Positions 15,919-23,211 of a stretch of DNA of 31,345 bases are shown here, in pieces. The translations under genes were made by a program, and so were the position numbers. Under the pieces are notes generated by a model. The model was given only the letters and a program-made list of their open reading frames with translations, ran no database searches and was not told where the DNA came from. This DNA comes from UMGS1225 sp034086705. GTDB taxonomy: Bacteria > Bacillota > Clostridia > Oscillospirales > CAG-272. The stretch lies in NCBI GenBank assembly GCA_034086705.1, contig JAXDZV010000046.1, forward strand, positions 1-31,345, read 5' to 3'. Numbering within the stretch: position 1 is the first letter of the stretch; the number at the start of each line of letters is the position of its first letter.

Positions 15919-16734
15919 TTATTTTGCAAGTGATGGCAGAAGATCCACATCCGAAATGTATGCTGCATTTGGATCAATCGGGTAAAGTGCATATAACGTA
16001 TGTTTCTCATCCAGCTCAATGACAGGAGTGCCTTTTCCCTCACAACCGTGTCCCAACCAGTTAACGAGGAGGGTATGCCCGTTGGGAAGGGTTTTAAAAT
16101 TCAGTGCCCAGCACAGACCTGCTTGTGGAATATCATCTGCGCATACGCGCCACACCTCTTTTCCCTGAGGATCTATCTCACAGAGTGCCGTATGCTGTGT
16201 GTAGAGCAAATTGCCATTTTCTTTTTCTTCTAAGCCGAAGGTATCAGGTCCGGTTGGAATTTCCTGCAAGACTTTACCGTTGTAATCGTATTTGCGGATC
16301 ATTGAATCTCCGGGCTGAATGACAAAAACATTTCCATCTCGAGCGGGCTGGACGCCTCGCATAATCTCATGCAAATTGTCTCCGTTGTATTTAACGGGAA
16401 ACTGCTGTACAATCTGCATAGAACAATTCAGCCGCGTAACACATCTTCCGCTGAGTTCGCCAACCAAATATCCGTCCTGGAGGGGATATATACCGAACAC
16501 TTCATTTTCCGTGCGGTAACGCGCAAGAACTTTGCCGGTACGGTCGCACAAAACCAGCCCGCTGATCCCATTGTCATTGATCGAAGAATAGCAGATGTTT
16601 CCGTCCGGCATTGCATGGACATCGAATGCACCGCCAACTGTTTCGAAAGAACGCACCTTCCCATTTTCACAAATAAATATTCGTCTGCCGGAATCTGCAA
16701 ACACTGCATTATACGGAAATTTCATTTTTATCAT
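15919..16734 (-). CDS. Beta-propeller-like protein (arylsulfotransferase/NHL-type repeats)
   Basis: A 271-residue soluble protein without a signal peptide. Repeated strands of the form DGNxxxxxxGxxxxxYDYNGKVL (for example IRKYDYNGKVLQEI and LCEIDPQGKEVWRV) indicate a beta-propeller of about six blades, of the kind found in arylsulfotransferase-like and NHL-type proteins. The catalytic histidine of true arylsulfotransferases cannot be assigned by eye. Its ATG overlaps the stop of the upstream membrane-protein gene by 4 bp. A second ATG three codons in has AGGAAGG at better spacing. A cytoplasmic partner role for the membrane protein is inferred from coupling only. Confidence 0.65.
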   Translation of the reverse strand: MIKMKFPYNAVFADSGRRIFICENGKVRSFETVGGAFDVHAMPDGNICYSSINDNGISGLVLCDRTGKVLARYRTENEVFGIYPLQDGYLVGELSGRCVTRLNCSMQIVQQFPVKYNGDNLHEIMRGVQPARDGNVFVIQPGDSMIRKYDYNGKVLQEIPTGPDTFGLEEKENGNLLYTQHTALCEIDPQGKEVWRVCADDIPQAGLCWALNFKTLPNGHTLLVNWLGHGCEGKGTPVIELDEKHTLYALYPIDPNAAYISDVDLLPSLAK

Positions 16735-18245
16735 CCTTCCTTTTTGTGCGCCTGAGCATCTGTAGTTGCAGAGGGCGCTGCTATATCAGCGGAATTATCA
16801 GATTTTATATCTGTCTGCGTTGCAGCTGTATTCTCCTTAGGTTTCACAGCAGAGTGTTCCTTTTCCAATTTTTCGCCCGTGCTTGTATACGGGATTTGTA
16901 TACCGTTTGCCCCCTGCATTGTTTGTTGATCCGTACTTGAAAACTCTGTGGATGCAACGGTACGAGGCGACTTCTTCTTGGAAGGAGCCTCCTCTACCAA
17001 CGGCAAGATCGCCGCAAAGCGATAGCCGCATTTTTCGCAGAGTTTTGCATTTTTACGGCAACGCTTTCCGCAGCGAGGGCAGCGCTTTTTTGCCGCAAGA
17101 AAGTGAATGGCTGCAATCAATACAATAATTACCGCAACCAGCAACACAATTCCCAGCCAGACAAATATGCAAACAGAAAGCGGTTGTGCGCAATGCCCGC
17201 AAACCGGACAAGTATGCCGGTTTTGCACTCCGTCAATTGTTTGTGGTATGCTGGCAGATTCATTTTGTGGCGTAGTAATTTGCGCAATGGGTATATCTAC
17301 ATTCGCATGCGCCTGTGCTTTTGCAAATACAACCGCAGATGGATCAGTTGCTCGCACAGTGCCGTCCGGCTCAACGATAGTATAATACATACGGAGTTGT
17401 ACAAACGAATAGTCTTGCAGTGTTCCGGCGGGCAGTAAAACGGTTATCAGGCCGCCGGATAAAATATCTGCCTGCTCTGGCAGTGCCGCTTCGGTGTATT
17501 CATCTCCATTGACTGTGTATTCAAAGTGAGCGCTTACTGCGCCTTGCCCGGCATCTTCCCGCACAGAGAGCAGTGCGGCATAGGCACGTATTTGCGGAGG
17601 AACCGTCAGAGAAAAGGTAACACTTTGCGTTTCGATTGAGAGGGAAGCATCCGACAGAGTGGGTGCGGAAAATTCCGTGGGGTACTCTGGCAAAGGCGTT
17701 GTGTCTTTTCCAAAGGAAACCGCATCAGTCCATCCACTTTCATACTGCTCTGTTACAATACGCATACGCGCATATATTGTTGCCGTGGGATCCAAAGACC
17801 AGACCTGTGTGCGGGCAGAACCCACGCGCACAGTTTTATAAGAAAACAGCGCCTCGCCTAACAATGCGCGCGTGTCTTGGTTTTGTATATTTCCAAAATG
17901 CAACGTCGTAAGATATGATGCGATCGCATCCAAAGAAAGGTACTCCGATGGATCCGTATGAAACTGAGCTGCATCCTGAGAAAAATCCAACTGGATCTGC
18001 ATTGCATTCCCGACGCCGATTGTTGTAAGCGTTGCATCGCTCAAAAGAAACGTCAAAGAAAAATCCATTGTATCCGTTGTTTGCTCTTGGGCGGTTTGCG
18101 TTGGATCGTGCGGAAGATAGCGCAGCACAAAAAGATCTGGTGTCGCGATTGCCGTTTTTTCTGTGGCATAACTGTATTCTGCGCCAATTCCGGCAAGCAA
18201 GCATATAACCAAAGCAATCCATAAAAACCGCTTGATATGTCTCAT
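16731..18245 (-). CDS. Membrane protein with CxxC ribbons on both sides of the membrane
   Basis: I do not recognise the family. The 504-residue protein has a signal peptide (1-27), a large outside part (about 30-345) of beta-rich sequence, an outside CPVCGHC motif (346-352), one membrane helix (357-384), a cytoplasmic zinc ribbon with C389, C392, C403 and C406, and a charged, low-complexity tail of about 95 residues. Pairs of cysteines on both faces suggest metal binding or redox sensing, possibly transmembrane signalling. It is the first gene of a four-gene operon with its own promoter. The ATG has AAAGGATG 13 bases upstream, slightly far. Confidence 0.65.
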   Translation of the reverse strand: MRHIKRFLWIALVICLLAGIGAEYSYATEKTAIATPDLFVLRYLPHDPTQTAQEQTTDTMDFSLTFLLSDATLTTIGVGNAMQIQLDFSQDAAQFHTDPSEYLSLDAIASYLTTLHFGNIQNQDTRALLGEALFSYKTVRVGSARTQVWSLDPTATIYARMRIVTEQYESGWTDAVSFGKDTTPLPEYPTEFSAPTLSDASLSIETQSVTFSLTVPPQIRAYAALLSVREDAGQGAVSAHFEYTVNGDEYTEAALPEQADILSGGLITVLLPAGTLQDYSFVQLRMYYTIVEPDGTVRATDPSAVVFAKAQAHANVDIPIAQITTPQNESASIPQTIDGVQNRHTCPVCGHCAQPLSVCIFVWLGIVLLVAVIIVLIAAIHFLAAKKRCPRCGKRCRKNAKLCEKCGYRFAAILPLVEEAPSKKKSPRTVASTEFSSTDQQTMQGANGIQIPYTSTGEKLEKEHSAVKPKENTAATQTDIKSDNSADIAAPSATTDAQAHKKEG

Positions 18246-18287
18246 GCTTTGTTTTCATCCTTTCTCGCTTTTGATATGCACATGCTC

Positions 18288-18316
18288 AGTATAACAAAGA
18301 AAGTTGACACAGTCAA
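18288..18316 (-). promoter_or_regulatory. Promoter of the four-gene operon, with a dyad over the -35 box
   Basis: TTGACT (18316-18311), 17-bp spacer, TATACT (18293-18288). The sequence TTGACTGTGTCAA (18316-18304) is a perfect inverted repeat of five bases around three, which could be an operator half of a regulator site. Confidence 0.82.
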
Positions 18317-18351
18317 TGCAAAGCTATGAACGAATCAAAAACAATCCGCGA

Positions 18352-18906
18352 TTAGCTTTTGCGCTCAGCTGCGAAAAAGTATGGTGCATCCGGGGCATTT
18401 ACGATCTGCAACCGGCTGATACTGAAAGAAAATCTGGAAATTGCGGAGAAATAGGAAAAGAGCGCCTCCCCCTCTGCCGCTCCTTCTGAGTGCCCTGGGT
18501 ATACTGCGACCAAAAGAATGCCACCGGGCGCTACCAAAGAGAGCGCATTCTGAACGGCCGGTAAGGTGCTTTCCCGACACGTTGTTATTGTTTTATCGGA
18601 ACCAGGCAGCCATCCAAGATTGAACACACCTGCGTCAAATGGCTCCTTCACATAATCGCACACGTGTGCATGCGAATCACAGATCAGCCGGCAGCGGTCG
18701 AGAACGTCGGCGGCAGCCAGCCGTGCCTTGGTATGTGCCACTGCTTCAGGTTGAATATCAAACGCATCAACGTGTCCGGTATTGCCAACTGCATTGGCAA
18801 GCCATAGTGTATCGTGTCCATTTCCCATTGTAAAATCACATGCATGACTTCCGGGATGTAGGTGTGCCTGCAGAAAGTATTTATGCATTGTTAAAAGGTC
18901 CATCAT
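18352..18906 (-). CDS. mnmM: tRNA wobble-uridine methyltransferase MnmM (YtqB family)
   Basis: A 184-residue SAM-dependent methylase of the former 'rRNA methylase' family (Pfam 06962), whose Bacillus member YtqB was later shown to make mnm5s2U from nm5s2U at tRNA position 34. The hallmarks are ACDFTMGNGHDTLWLA, DAFDIQPEAV, FNLGWLPGSDKTITT and VAVYPGHSEGAAEG. I chose ATG 18906 because GGAGG lies eight bases upstream. A frame-extending ATG at 18924 overlaps the rqcH stop but has no ribosome site. It is the last gene of the trmK-to-mnmM cluster. Only a weak hairpin is visible after the stop. Confidence 0.88.
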   Translation of the reverse strand: MMDLLTMHKYFLQAHLHPGSHACDFTMGNGHDTLWLANAVGNTGHVDAFDIQPEAVAHTKARLAAADVLDRCRLICDSHAHVCDYVKEPFDAGVFNLGWLPGSDKTITTCRESTLPAVQNALSLVAPGGILLVAVYPGHSEGAAEGEALFSYFSAISRFSFSISRLQIVNAPDAPYFFAAERKS

Positions 18907-18923
18907 ATCTGCATCCTCCGACA

Positions 18924-20678
18924 TTATGGCTCACGCAGTGCCTGCACCGCTTTTTCATCCGGTGTGACATATGCGCTGAAATATGTATGATAAATGACCA
19001 TGCCCGGTTTTGCACCGGGGGGCTTTTTTAAATATCGCACACGCGTATAATCGACCGCTGTGTTCTTTGCCTCGCCGGTTTGTGCATACCATGCTGCAAT
19101 CATGGCCGCCTGTGTAAAATCTTCTGCGGGCGGCTCCTCCGCTCCGCAAAACATCACTACATGGCCTCCTGGGCGATCTTTTACGTGGAACCAATAATCA
19201 TCGCGGCCGGCCAAATGGTGTGTTAAATATTCATTTTGTCGGTTGTTTTTTCCGGCAAGCACCCGGTATCCATTAACTGTACGATACTGTGCCAGGCGAA
19301 TTGCCGGAAGCTTTTTTTGCCGATATTGTTTCATGCGGGAGGCATAGCCGCTTTCGTATAACTCAGCACGGATTTCATCCAAATCGGTCTCTGTCTCTGC
19401 ATGCAGCAAAGATTCTTCCACACTTGTAAGATATGCAAGCTCTCGCTGACCTTCTCGCAGCAAACGAATTAATTGTTCTTTGGCGGTTTTGGTTTTCTGA
19501 TACTTCTTGAAATAAAACTGTGCGTTTTGAGAAGGGGTTAGCTTGGTATCCAATTGTACCTGTACTTGTGTAGGTTCTGGGACAGAATAGTCGGTTACCC
19601 ATACTACTGCGTCACCGCGATGCAACTTCCATAAATTGTTTGTGATCAATTCGCCCATGTGGCGATACTTTTCCATCTGCGCACATTCGTCCAACTCTTG
19701 TTGCTGCAAAAGAATTTTTTTCTGTAGTTTGCCCTGTGCATGCTGCAGCAGATGTATAATGTCTTTGGAGCGGGCGTGCATACGGTCAATGCGGTCTCGC
19801 TCTTCAAAAAAAGCATCCAGAAGCTCTGAAAAGCTTTGCATTGTTTTGGTTTGAGCTGCTGAACCGTACTGCTGCACGGGGAAAAAACTATACTCTATAG
19901 GTTTGTCGGTTTTGTCCGTCAGCAATATCGGCATAAAATTTCCGGATCGAATGCGTTCCATCACGGCGGCAAAAGATGACCAAAGTCGGCGCAATATGCA
20001 GCTTTCCAAAGAAGCCTGTATGTCTGCCGCAGCAGAAAACACGATTTCCCGCGCAGTCAAAGTGGAAAGGCCCGCGTAGTGCTCGGTCAGAAATTTGACC
20101 GCGTTGCAATCTACGGAACATTGGCGCGCACAGTCCTCAAAGTTTTGTTGCGTTTGTTCCAATGGGTTGCATTTGTCTTGTGCTGGCGGAGGCGTATACC
20201 GCATCCCCGGCAACAACTGCCGTTTTTGACTCATACTGAAATCGACCGGACGTAACACGCCGATAATTTTATCGTTCTCATCTAACAGGCTGAGGTTAGA
20301 ATACTTCCCCATAATTTCGATCACCAGGCGCCGTTGGGATGGAAAGCCAAGTTCATCATGGCCCGAAAAAATGAAGCATACCACACGCTCAAACCCCAAT
20401 TGTAAAACATCGGTTAGCCGCGCACCGTTTAAATGCTTTCGTAAAAGCATACAAAACATGGGTGCTGTTACCGGATTTTCCTTCACCGTCTGCGTGAAAC
20501 CAAAGCGGGGATGCTGTGCCCCCGCTGCAAGAAGCAAGCGACGGCTCCCGTTTTTTGTATGCAATTGCAAAATGATTTGCTCGCGATCCGGTTGCAGTAC
20601 CTTTTCAACGCGGGAAGGAACGCCTTCCTTTTTGCATTCCGCCGCAACTGCGGCCACCATGCCTGCATCAAATGCCAT
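18924..20678 (-). CDS. rqcH: Ribosome quality-control protein RqcH (NFACT family)
   Basis: A full-length (584-residue) NFACT protein. It has an N-terminal NFACT-N domain, a central coiled-coil region and a C-terminal NFACT-R domain with DYWFHVKDRPGGHVV. In bacteria RqcH binds stalled 50S-peptidyl-tRNA complexes and recruits tRNA-Ala to add C-terminal alanine tails. At the position of the Asp-Arg motif (97-98 in Bacillus RqcH) this protein has Glu97-Arg98, a conservative change. GGAGG lies seven bases before the ATG. It follows the Nif3 gene by 18 bp and abuts mnmM. Older annotations call the family fibronectin-binding protein. Confidence 0.93.
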   Translation of the reverse strand: MAFDAGMVAAVAAECKKEGVPSRVEKVLQPDREQIILQLHTKNGSRRLLLAAGAQHPRFGFTQTVKENPVTAPMFCMLLRKHLNGARLTDVLQLGFERVVCFIFSGHDELGFPSQRRLVIEIMGKYSNLSLLDENDKIIGVLRPVDFSMSQKRQLLPGMRYTPPPAQDKCNPLEQTQQNFEDCARQCSVDCNAVKFLTEHYAGLSTLTAREIVFSAAADIQASLESCILRRLWSSFAAVMERIRSGNFMPILLTDKTDKPIEYSFFPVQQYGSAAQTKTMQSFSELLDAFFEERDRIDRMHARSKDIIHLLQHAQGKLQKKILLQQQELDECAQMEKYRHMGELITNNLWKLHRGDAVVWVTDYSVPEPTQVQVQLDTKLTPSQNAQFYFKKYQKTKTAKEQLIRLLREGQRELAYLTSVEESLLHAETETDLDEIRAELYESGYASRMKQYRQKKLPAIRLAQYRTVNGYRVLAGKNNRQNEYLTHHLAGRDDYWFHVKDRPGGHVVMFCGAEEPPAEDFTQAAMIAAWYAQTGEAKNTAVDYTRVRYLKKPPGAKPGMVIYHTYFSAYVTPDEKAVQALREP

Positions 20679-20696
20679 CTGTCTGCCTCCGAAAAA

Positions 20697-21467
20697 TCAA
20701 AAGACTTTTACCGGCGCATGCAGTTCGCTCTGCAAAACGCGAATATGTGGAAATTTTCGTGCAAGTGCTTGTGCAAAATAGGTTCTGCAAACCTGTTCGG
20801 TCTCATAGTGCCCTGCCGCAATGACATTGATACCCATTCCGGCGGCGCTGAGCATTGCATCATACGACATTTCTCCAGTCACAAAGACATCTGCATTGGC
20901 ATGAAATGCAGCCGATAGAAAATCTTTGCCTGCTCCGCCGAGCACGGCAACCCGTGCAATGGTCGCTTTCGGCGCGACATACTGAATAGCGCTGCAACAG
21001 AGTCGCTTCTTAAGATCTGTGCAAAAAGCAAAAAAATCCGTAGGCTGTATTATGCCGATGCGCCCCATTTGTGCATCAGGCAACCCAAAAGGTTCTGTTT
21101 GCGTAAGTCCGAGCTGTTGTGCCAGTAGATCGTTGATTCCGCCCTGTGCCGCATCCAGGCGCGTGTGGAAAGAAAATGCGGCGATACCTGCTTGTAAAAG
21201 ACGAATTACCTTACCTGCGCTGACGTCGTCAGCTGTCACAGATTTAAGCGGATGGAATAAAAGGGGATGATGGGAAAGAATCAGCTGTACATCTTTTGCA
21301 ATTCCTTCCTCAATCACCTCGTCGGTAATGTCTACTGCAGTCAACACACGGAATACCTCTGTGTGTGGCGATGCACAAACCATGATACCGTCATTGTCCC
21401 ATGCACAACGAAGCGAAATCGGCAAAAGAGTTTCTAAATATGCATAAATTTCCTTGCAAGATGCCAT
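20697..21467 (-). CDS. Nif3-like dinuclear metal-centre protein (YqfO family)
   Basis: A 256-residue member of the Nif3/YqfO family, without the extra middle domain of the longer Bacillus form. The metal ligands sit in SHHPLLFHP, in FHTRLDAAQGG and in GHYETE near the end. The biochemical function is unsettled; 'GTP cyclohydrolase 1 type 2 homolog' is a common label. In Bacillus the gene is next to trmK (yqfN); here a MerR-headed membrane gene has come between them. GGGAGG lies six bases before the ATG, and the gene starts 3 bp after the previous stop. Confidence 0.9.
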   Translation of the reverse strand: MASCKEIYAYLETLLPISLRCAWDNDGIMVCASPHTEVFRVLTAVDITDEVIEEGIAKDVQLILSHHPLLFHPLKSVTADDVSAGKVIRLLQAGIAAFSFHTRLDAAQGGINDLLAQQLGLTQTEPFGLPDAQMGRIGIIQPTDFFAFCTDLKKRLCCSAIQYVAPKATIARVAVLGGAGKDFLSAAFHANADVFVTGEMSYDAMLSAAGMGINVIAAGHYETEQVCRTYFAQALARKFPHIRVLQSELHAPVKVF

Positions 21468-21470
21468 TCT

Positions 21471-22178
21471 TTACCTCCCAAGATGATGCCTTTGATATAA
21501 GAAAGCGTCGCAGCTTTTGCCGAATGCATACCAAAGTGCACTGACCAACAACAGCAATGCACGCAACGCCAAAAGGCCGATTGCACCCAGTTGCCCGCTT
21601 TGCAGAAAAAACAAGATGGACCATAGCAGAATGCCCATCTCTACAATATTAACGGCAGCTGCAATATATTTTGAAAATTCGATGCCGCAAAACATCAAAA
21701 CGCAGCATAGAACATGCGCACAGAACGGCAGGTATTCTGCGTTGCCAAGCCAAGCTAAAACACCATCTGCCGCCAATAAAACAGCAAAAGCCGCAAATAG
21801 TACGGTTCCGAACCGCACATTTCGACGCAGCCGTTGTTCTGCGCGGTACACTTCTTGTGATTTATGACGTGGTGTGGTTGCCAGGCGATCTGCAAAAGCA
21901 GCAATCGCCTCGCCATGATACGCACGTAGTACAGCAGAAAGCGGATCATTGCTTGGCAGACGTAATAGCAGCGCACGAATTTTATCCGGGAAAACGGTAT
22001 TGTTCTGTAATATCTCAGATACTTCAGATATGGAAAAACCAACTGTGCGCAGTTTTTCGGCTATTTGTAGGCGGTAAATCCATTCTTCTGCCGTATCTGC
22101 ATAGATTCCATGCGCTTGATAATACCGTAGCAATTCGACGGAGATTCCTACGGCTTTTGCTAATTGTTTTTCACGCAT
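21471..22178 (-). CDS. MerR-type DNA-binding domain joined to a membrane domain
   Basis: A 235-residue protein. The first 70 residues look like a MerR helix-turn-helix: REKQLAKAVGISVELLRYYQ, with the second wing region WIYRLQIAEKLRTVGFSISEV. Residues about 75-125 form a helical linker and about 130-225 hold four hydrophobic helices. No effector-binding cysteine is obvious. It may be a membrane-bound transcription regulator. ATG 22178 follows GGAGGG at seven bases and overlaps the trmK stop by 8 bp; the longer frame to 22259 would use no ribosome site. Its position between trmK and the Nif3 gene is unusual for this region. Confidence 0.7.
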   Translation of the reverse strand: MREKQLAKAVGISVELLRYYQAHGIYADTAEEWIYRLQIAEKLRTVGFSISEVSEILQNNTVFPDKIRALLLRLPSNDPLSAVLRAYHGEAIAAFADRLATTPRHKSQEVYRAEQRLRRNVRFGTVLFAAFAVLLAADGVLAWLGNAEYLPFCAHVLCCVLMFCGIEFSKYIAAAVNIVEMGILLWSILFFLQSGQLGAIGLLALRALLLLVSALWYAFGKSCDAFLYQRHHLGR

Positions 22179-22896
22179 GTTCCGTCCCTCCCAGATGCAT
22201 AAGCGCTTGATACAGATCATTCGTTGCAGTGTTAGACAAACCTGCTTTCTCTCTGCCATTGCGCTGCTTTATCAAAGCACGCAAATGCCGCCTGCAATAT
22301 GCTGTAAACAAGGGGTCATTCCCGTCAAAGCGATCTATGTTGCATTTTCCGAGTAAAAGCTCAATTTGTGTATATTGTGCGGGCACCCCTGTATACTCTG
22401 CGCATATGACTGCATATATACGAGTTGCTGCACGACAAAGCGCTTCATCACGAATGGTGTATCCATGTTCCAGTAAAAAAGCACGCAGCCGCGCGGCTTG
22501 CGTCATGGGCTGTAAAATCAGGCGGATGGTTTCGTTTTGCGTAAAAGGGGCGCGCTGCAAAATCCCTGCGATGGTTTCTCCGCCCATGCCAAGAATGCAA
22601 ATGTCTGTCAAATCATATTTGTCCAGTGTTGCAAGTCCGTCGCACAATACGGTTTGTACGCGGTCGGTCAGGCCTGCCTGCTGCAATGTACGGCGTGCTG
22701 CACACAGCGGTCCTTGACGCAAATCCGAAGCAATCCCCACGGCATAGGCATCGCGTTGACACAGATAACAGGATAAATATGCGTGATCACAGCCAACATC
22801 TGCAAACCGTGCGCCGGGACGCACAAAGTTGGCGGCGCATTGTAAGCGTGCATCCGGGGGGGGCGTCTGTGCACGCCGGGAGACTCTTTGGGCCAT
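22171..22896 (-). CDS. trmK: tRNA (adenine22-N1)-methyltransferase TrmK
   Basis: A 241-residue SAM-dependent methylase that makes m1A22 in tRNA. Motifs are FADVGCDHAYLSCYL for SAM binding, SDLRQGPL, and LGMGGETIAGIL, all typical of TrmK. ATG 22896 has GAGGAG seven bases upstream; the open frame reaches 35 codons further into the terminator region and is not the real start. It is preceded by a strong terminator only 20 bases away, so its transcription must come from read-through of the DUF1858 operon or from a promoter I cannot see. Confidence 0.92.
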   Translation of the reverse strand: MAQRVSRRAQTPPPDARLQCAANFVRPGARFADVGCDHAYLSCYLCQRDAYAVGIASDLRQGPLCAARRTLQQAGLTDRVQTVLCDGLATLDKYDLTDICILGMGGETIAGILQRAPFTQNETIRLILQPMTQAARLRAFLLEHGYTIRDEALCRAATRIYAVICAEYTGVPAQYTQIELLLGKCNIDRFDGNDPLFTAYCRRHLRALIKQRNGREKAGLSNTATNDLYQALMHLGGTEHA

Positions 22897-22915
22897 GCAT
22901 TCACTCCTCTTTAAG

Positions 22916-22953
22916 AAAAAGCCAAAGCATCCCAGCGTGGGCTGCCTTGGCTT
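22916..22953 (-). terminator. Terminator between the DUF1858 gene and trmK
   Basis: AAGCCAAGGCA pairs with TGCTTTGGCTT on the minus strand (one G-U), with an inner CCC/GGG helix, then TTTTTCTT. It ends right before the trmK ribosome site. Confidence 0.88.
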
Positions 22954-22957
22954 GTCT

Positions 22958-23167
22958 TTATTTGGATTCCTTGGAAGCCAAATACGCGTTAATTTTTTCA
23001 ATCAAGGCATCAGCATCGGTTCCGTGTACCGCGCAAGCGTCTGCGATAGATTCTCCCCGGGAAGCAGGGCAGCCTAAGCAGTGCATACCGATGTCAAAGA
23101 AAAACGATGCACATTCTTGATCATAATCCAAAACATCTCCGATTAAGCTTTCTTTTGTTACTCTCAT
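22958..23167 (-). CDS. DUF1858 small redox-type protein
   Basis: A 69-residue protein of the DUF1858 domain, also known as the hybrid-cluster-protein-associated redox disulfide domain. The characteristic part is FFDIGMHCLGCPASRGESI, where Cys-Leu-Gly-Cys is the conserved pair. No enzyme activity is established. ATG 23167 has AAAGGA eight bases upstream; the frame extends 16 codons further without support. It lies 45 bp after the DUF1846 stop, in the same transcript, and is followed by a strong terminator. Confidence 0.85.
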   Translation of the reverse strand: MRVTKESLIGDVLDYDQECASFFFDIGMHCLGCPASRGESIADACAVHGTDADALIEKINAYLASKESK

Positions 23168-23211
23168 TTTTATAAATTCCTTTCTCTTTTCTTTTACATA
23201 TAAACTTCCCG

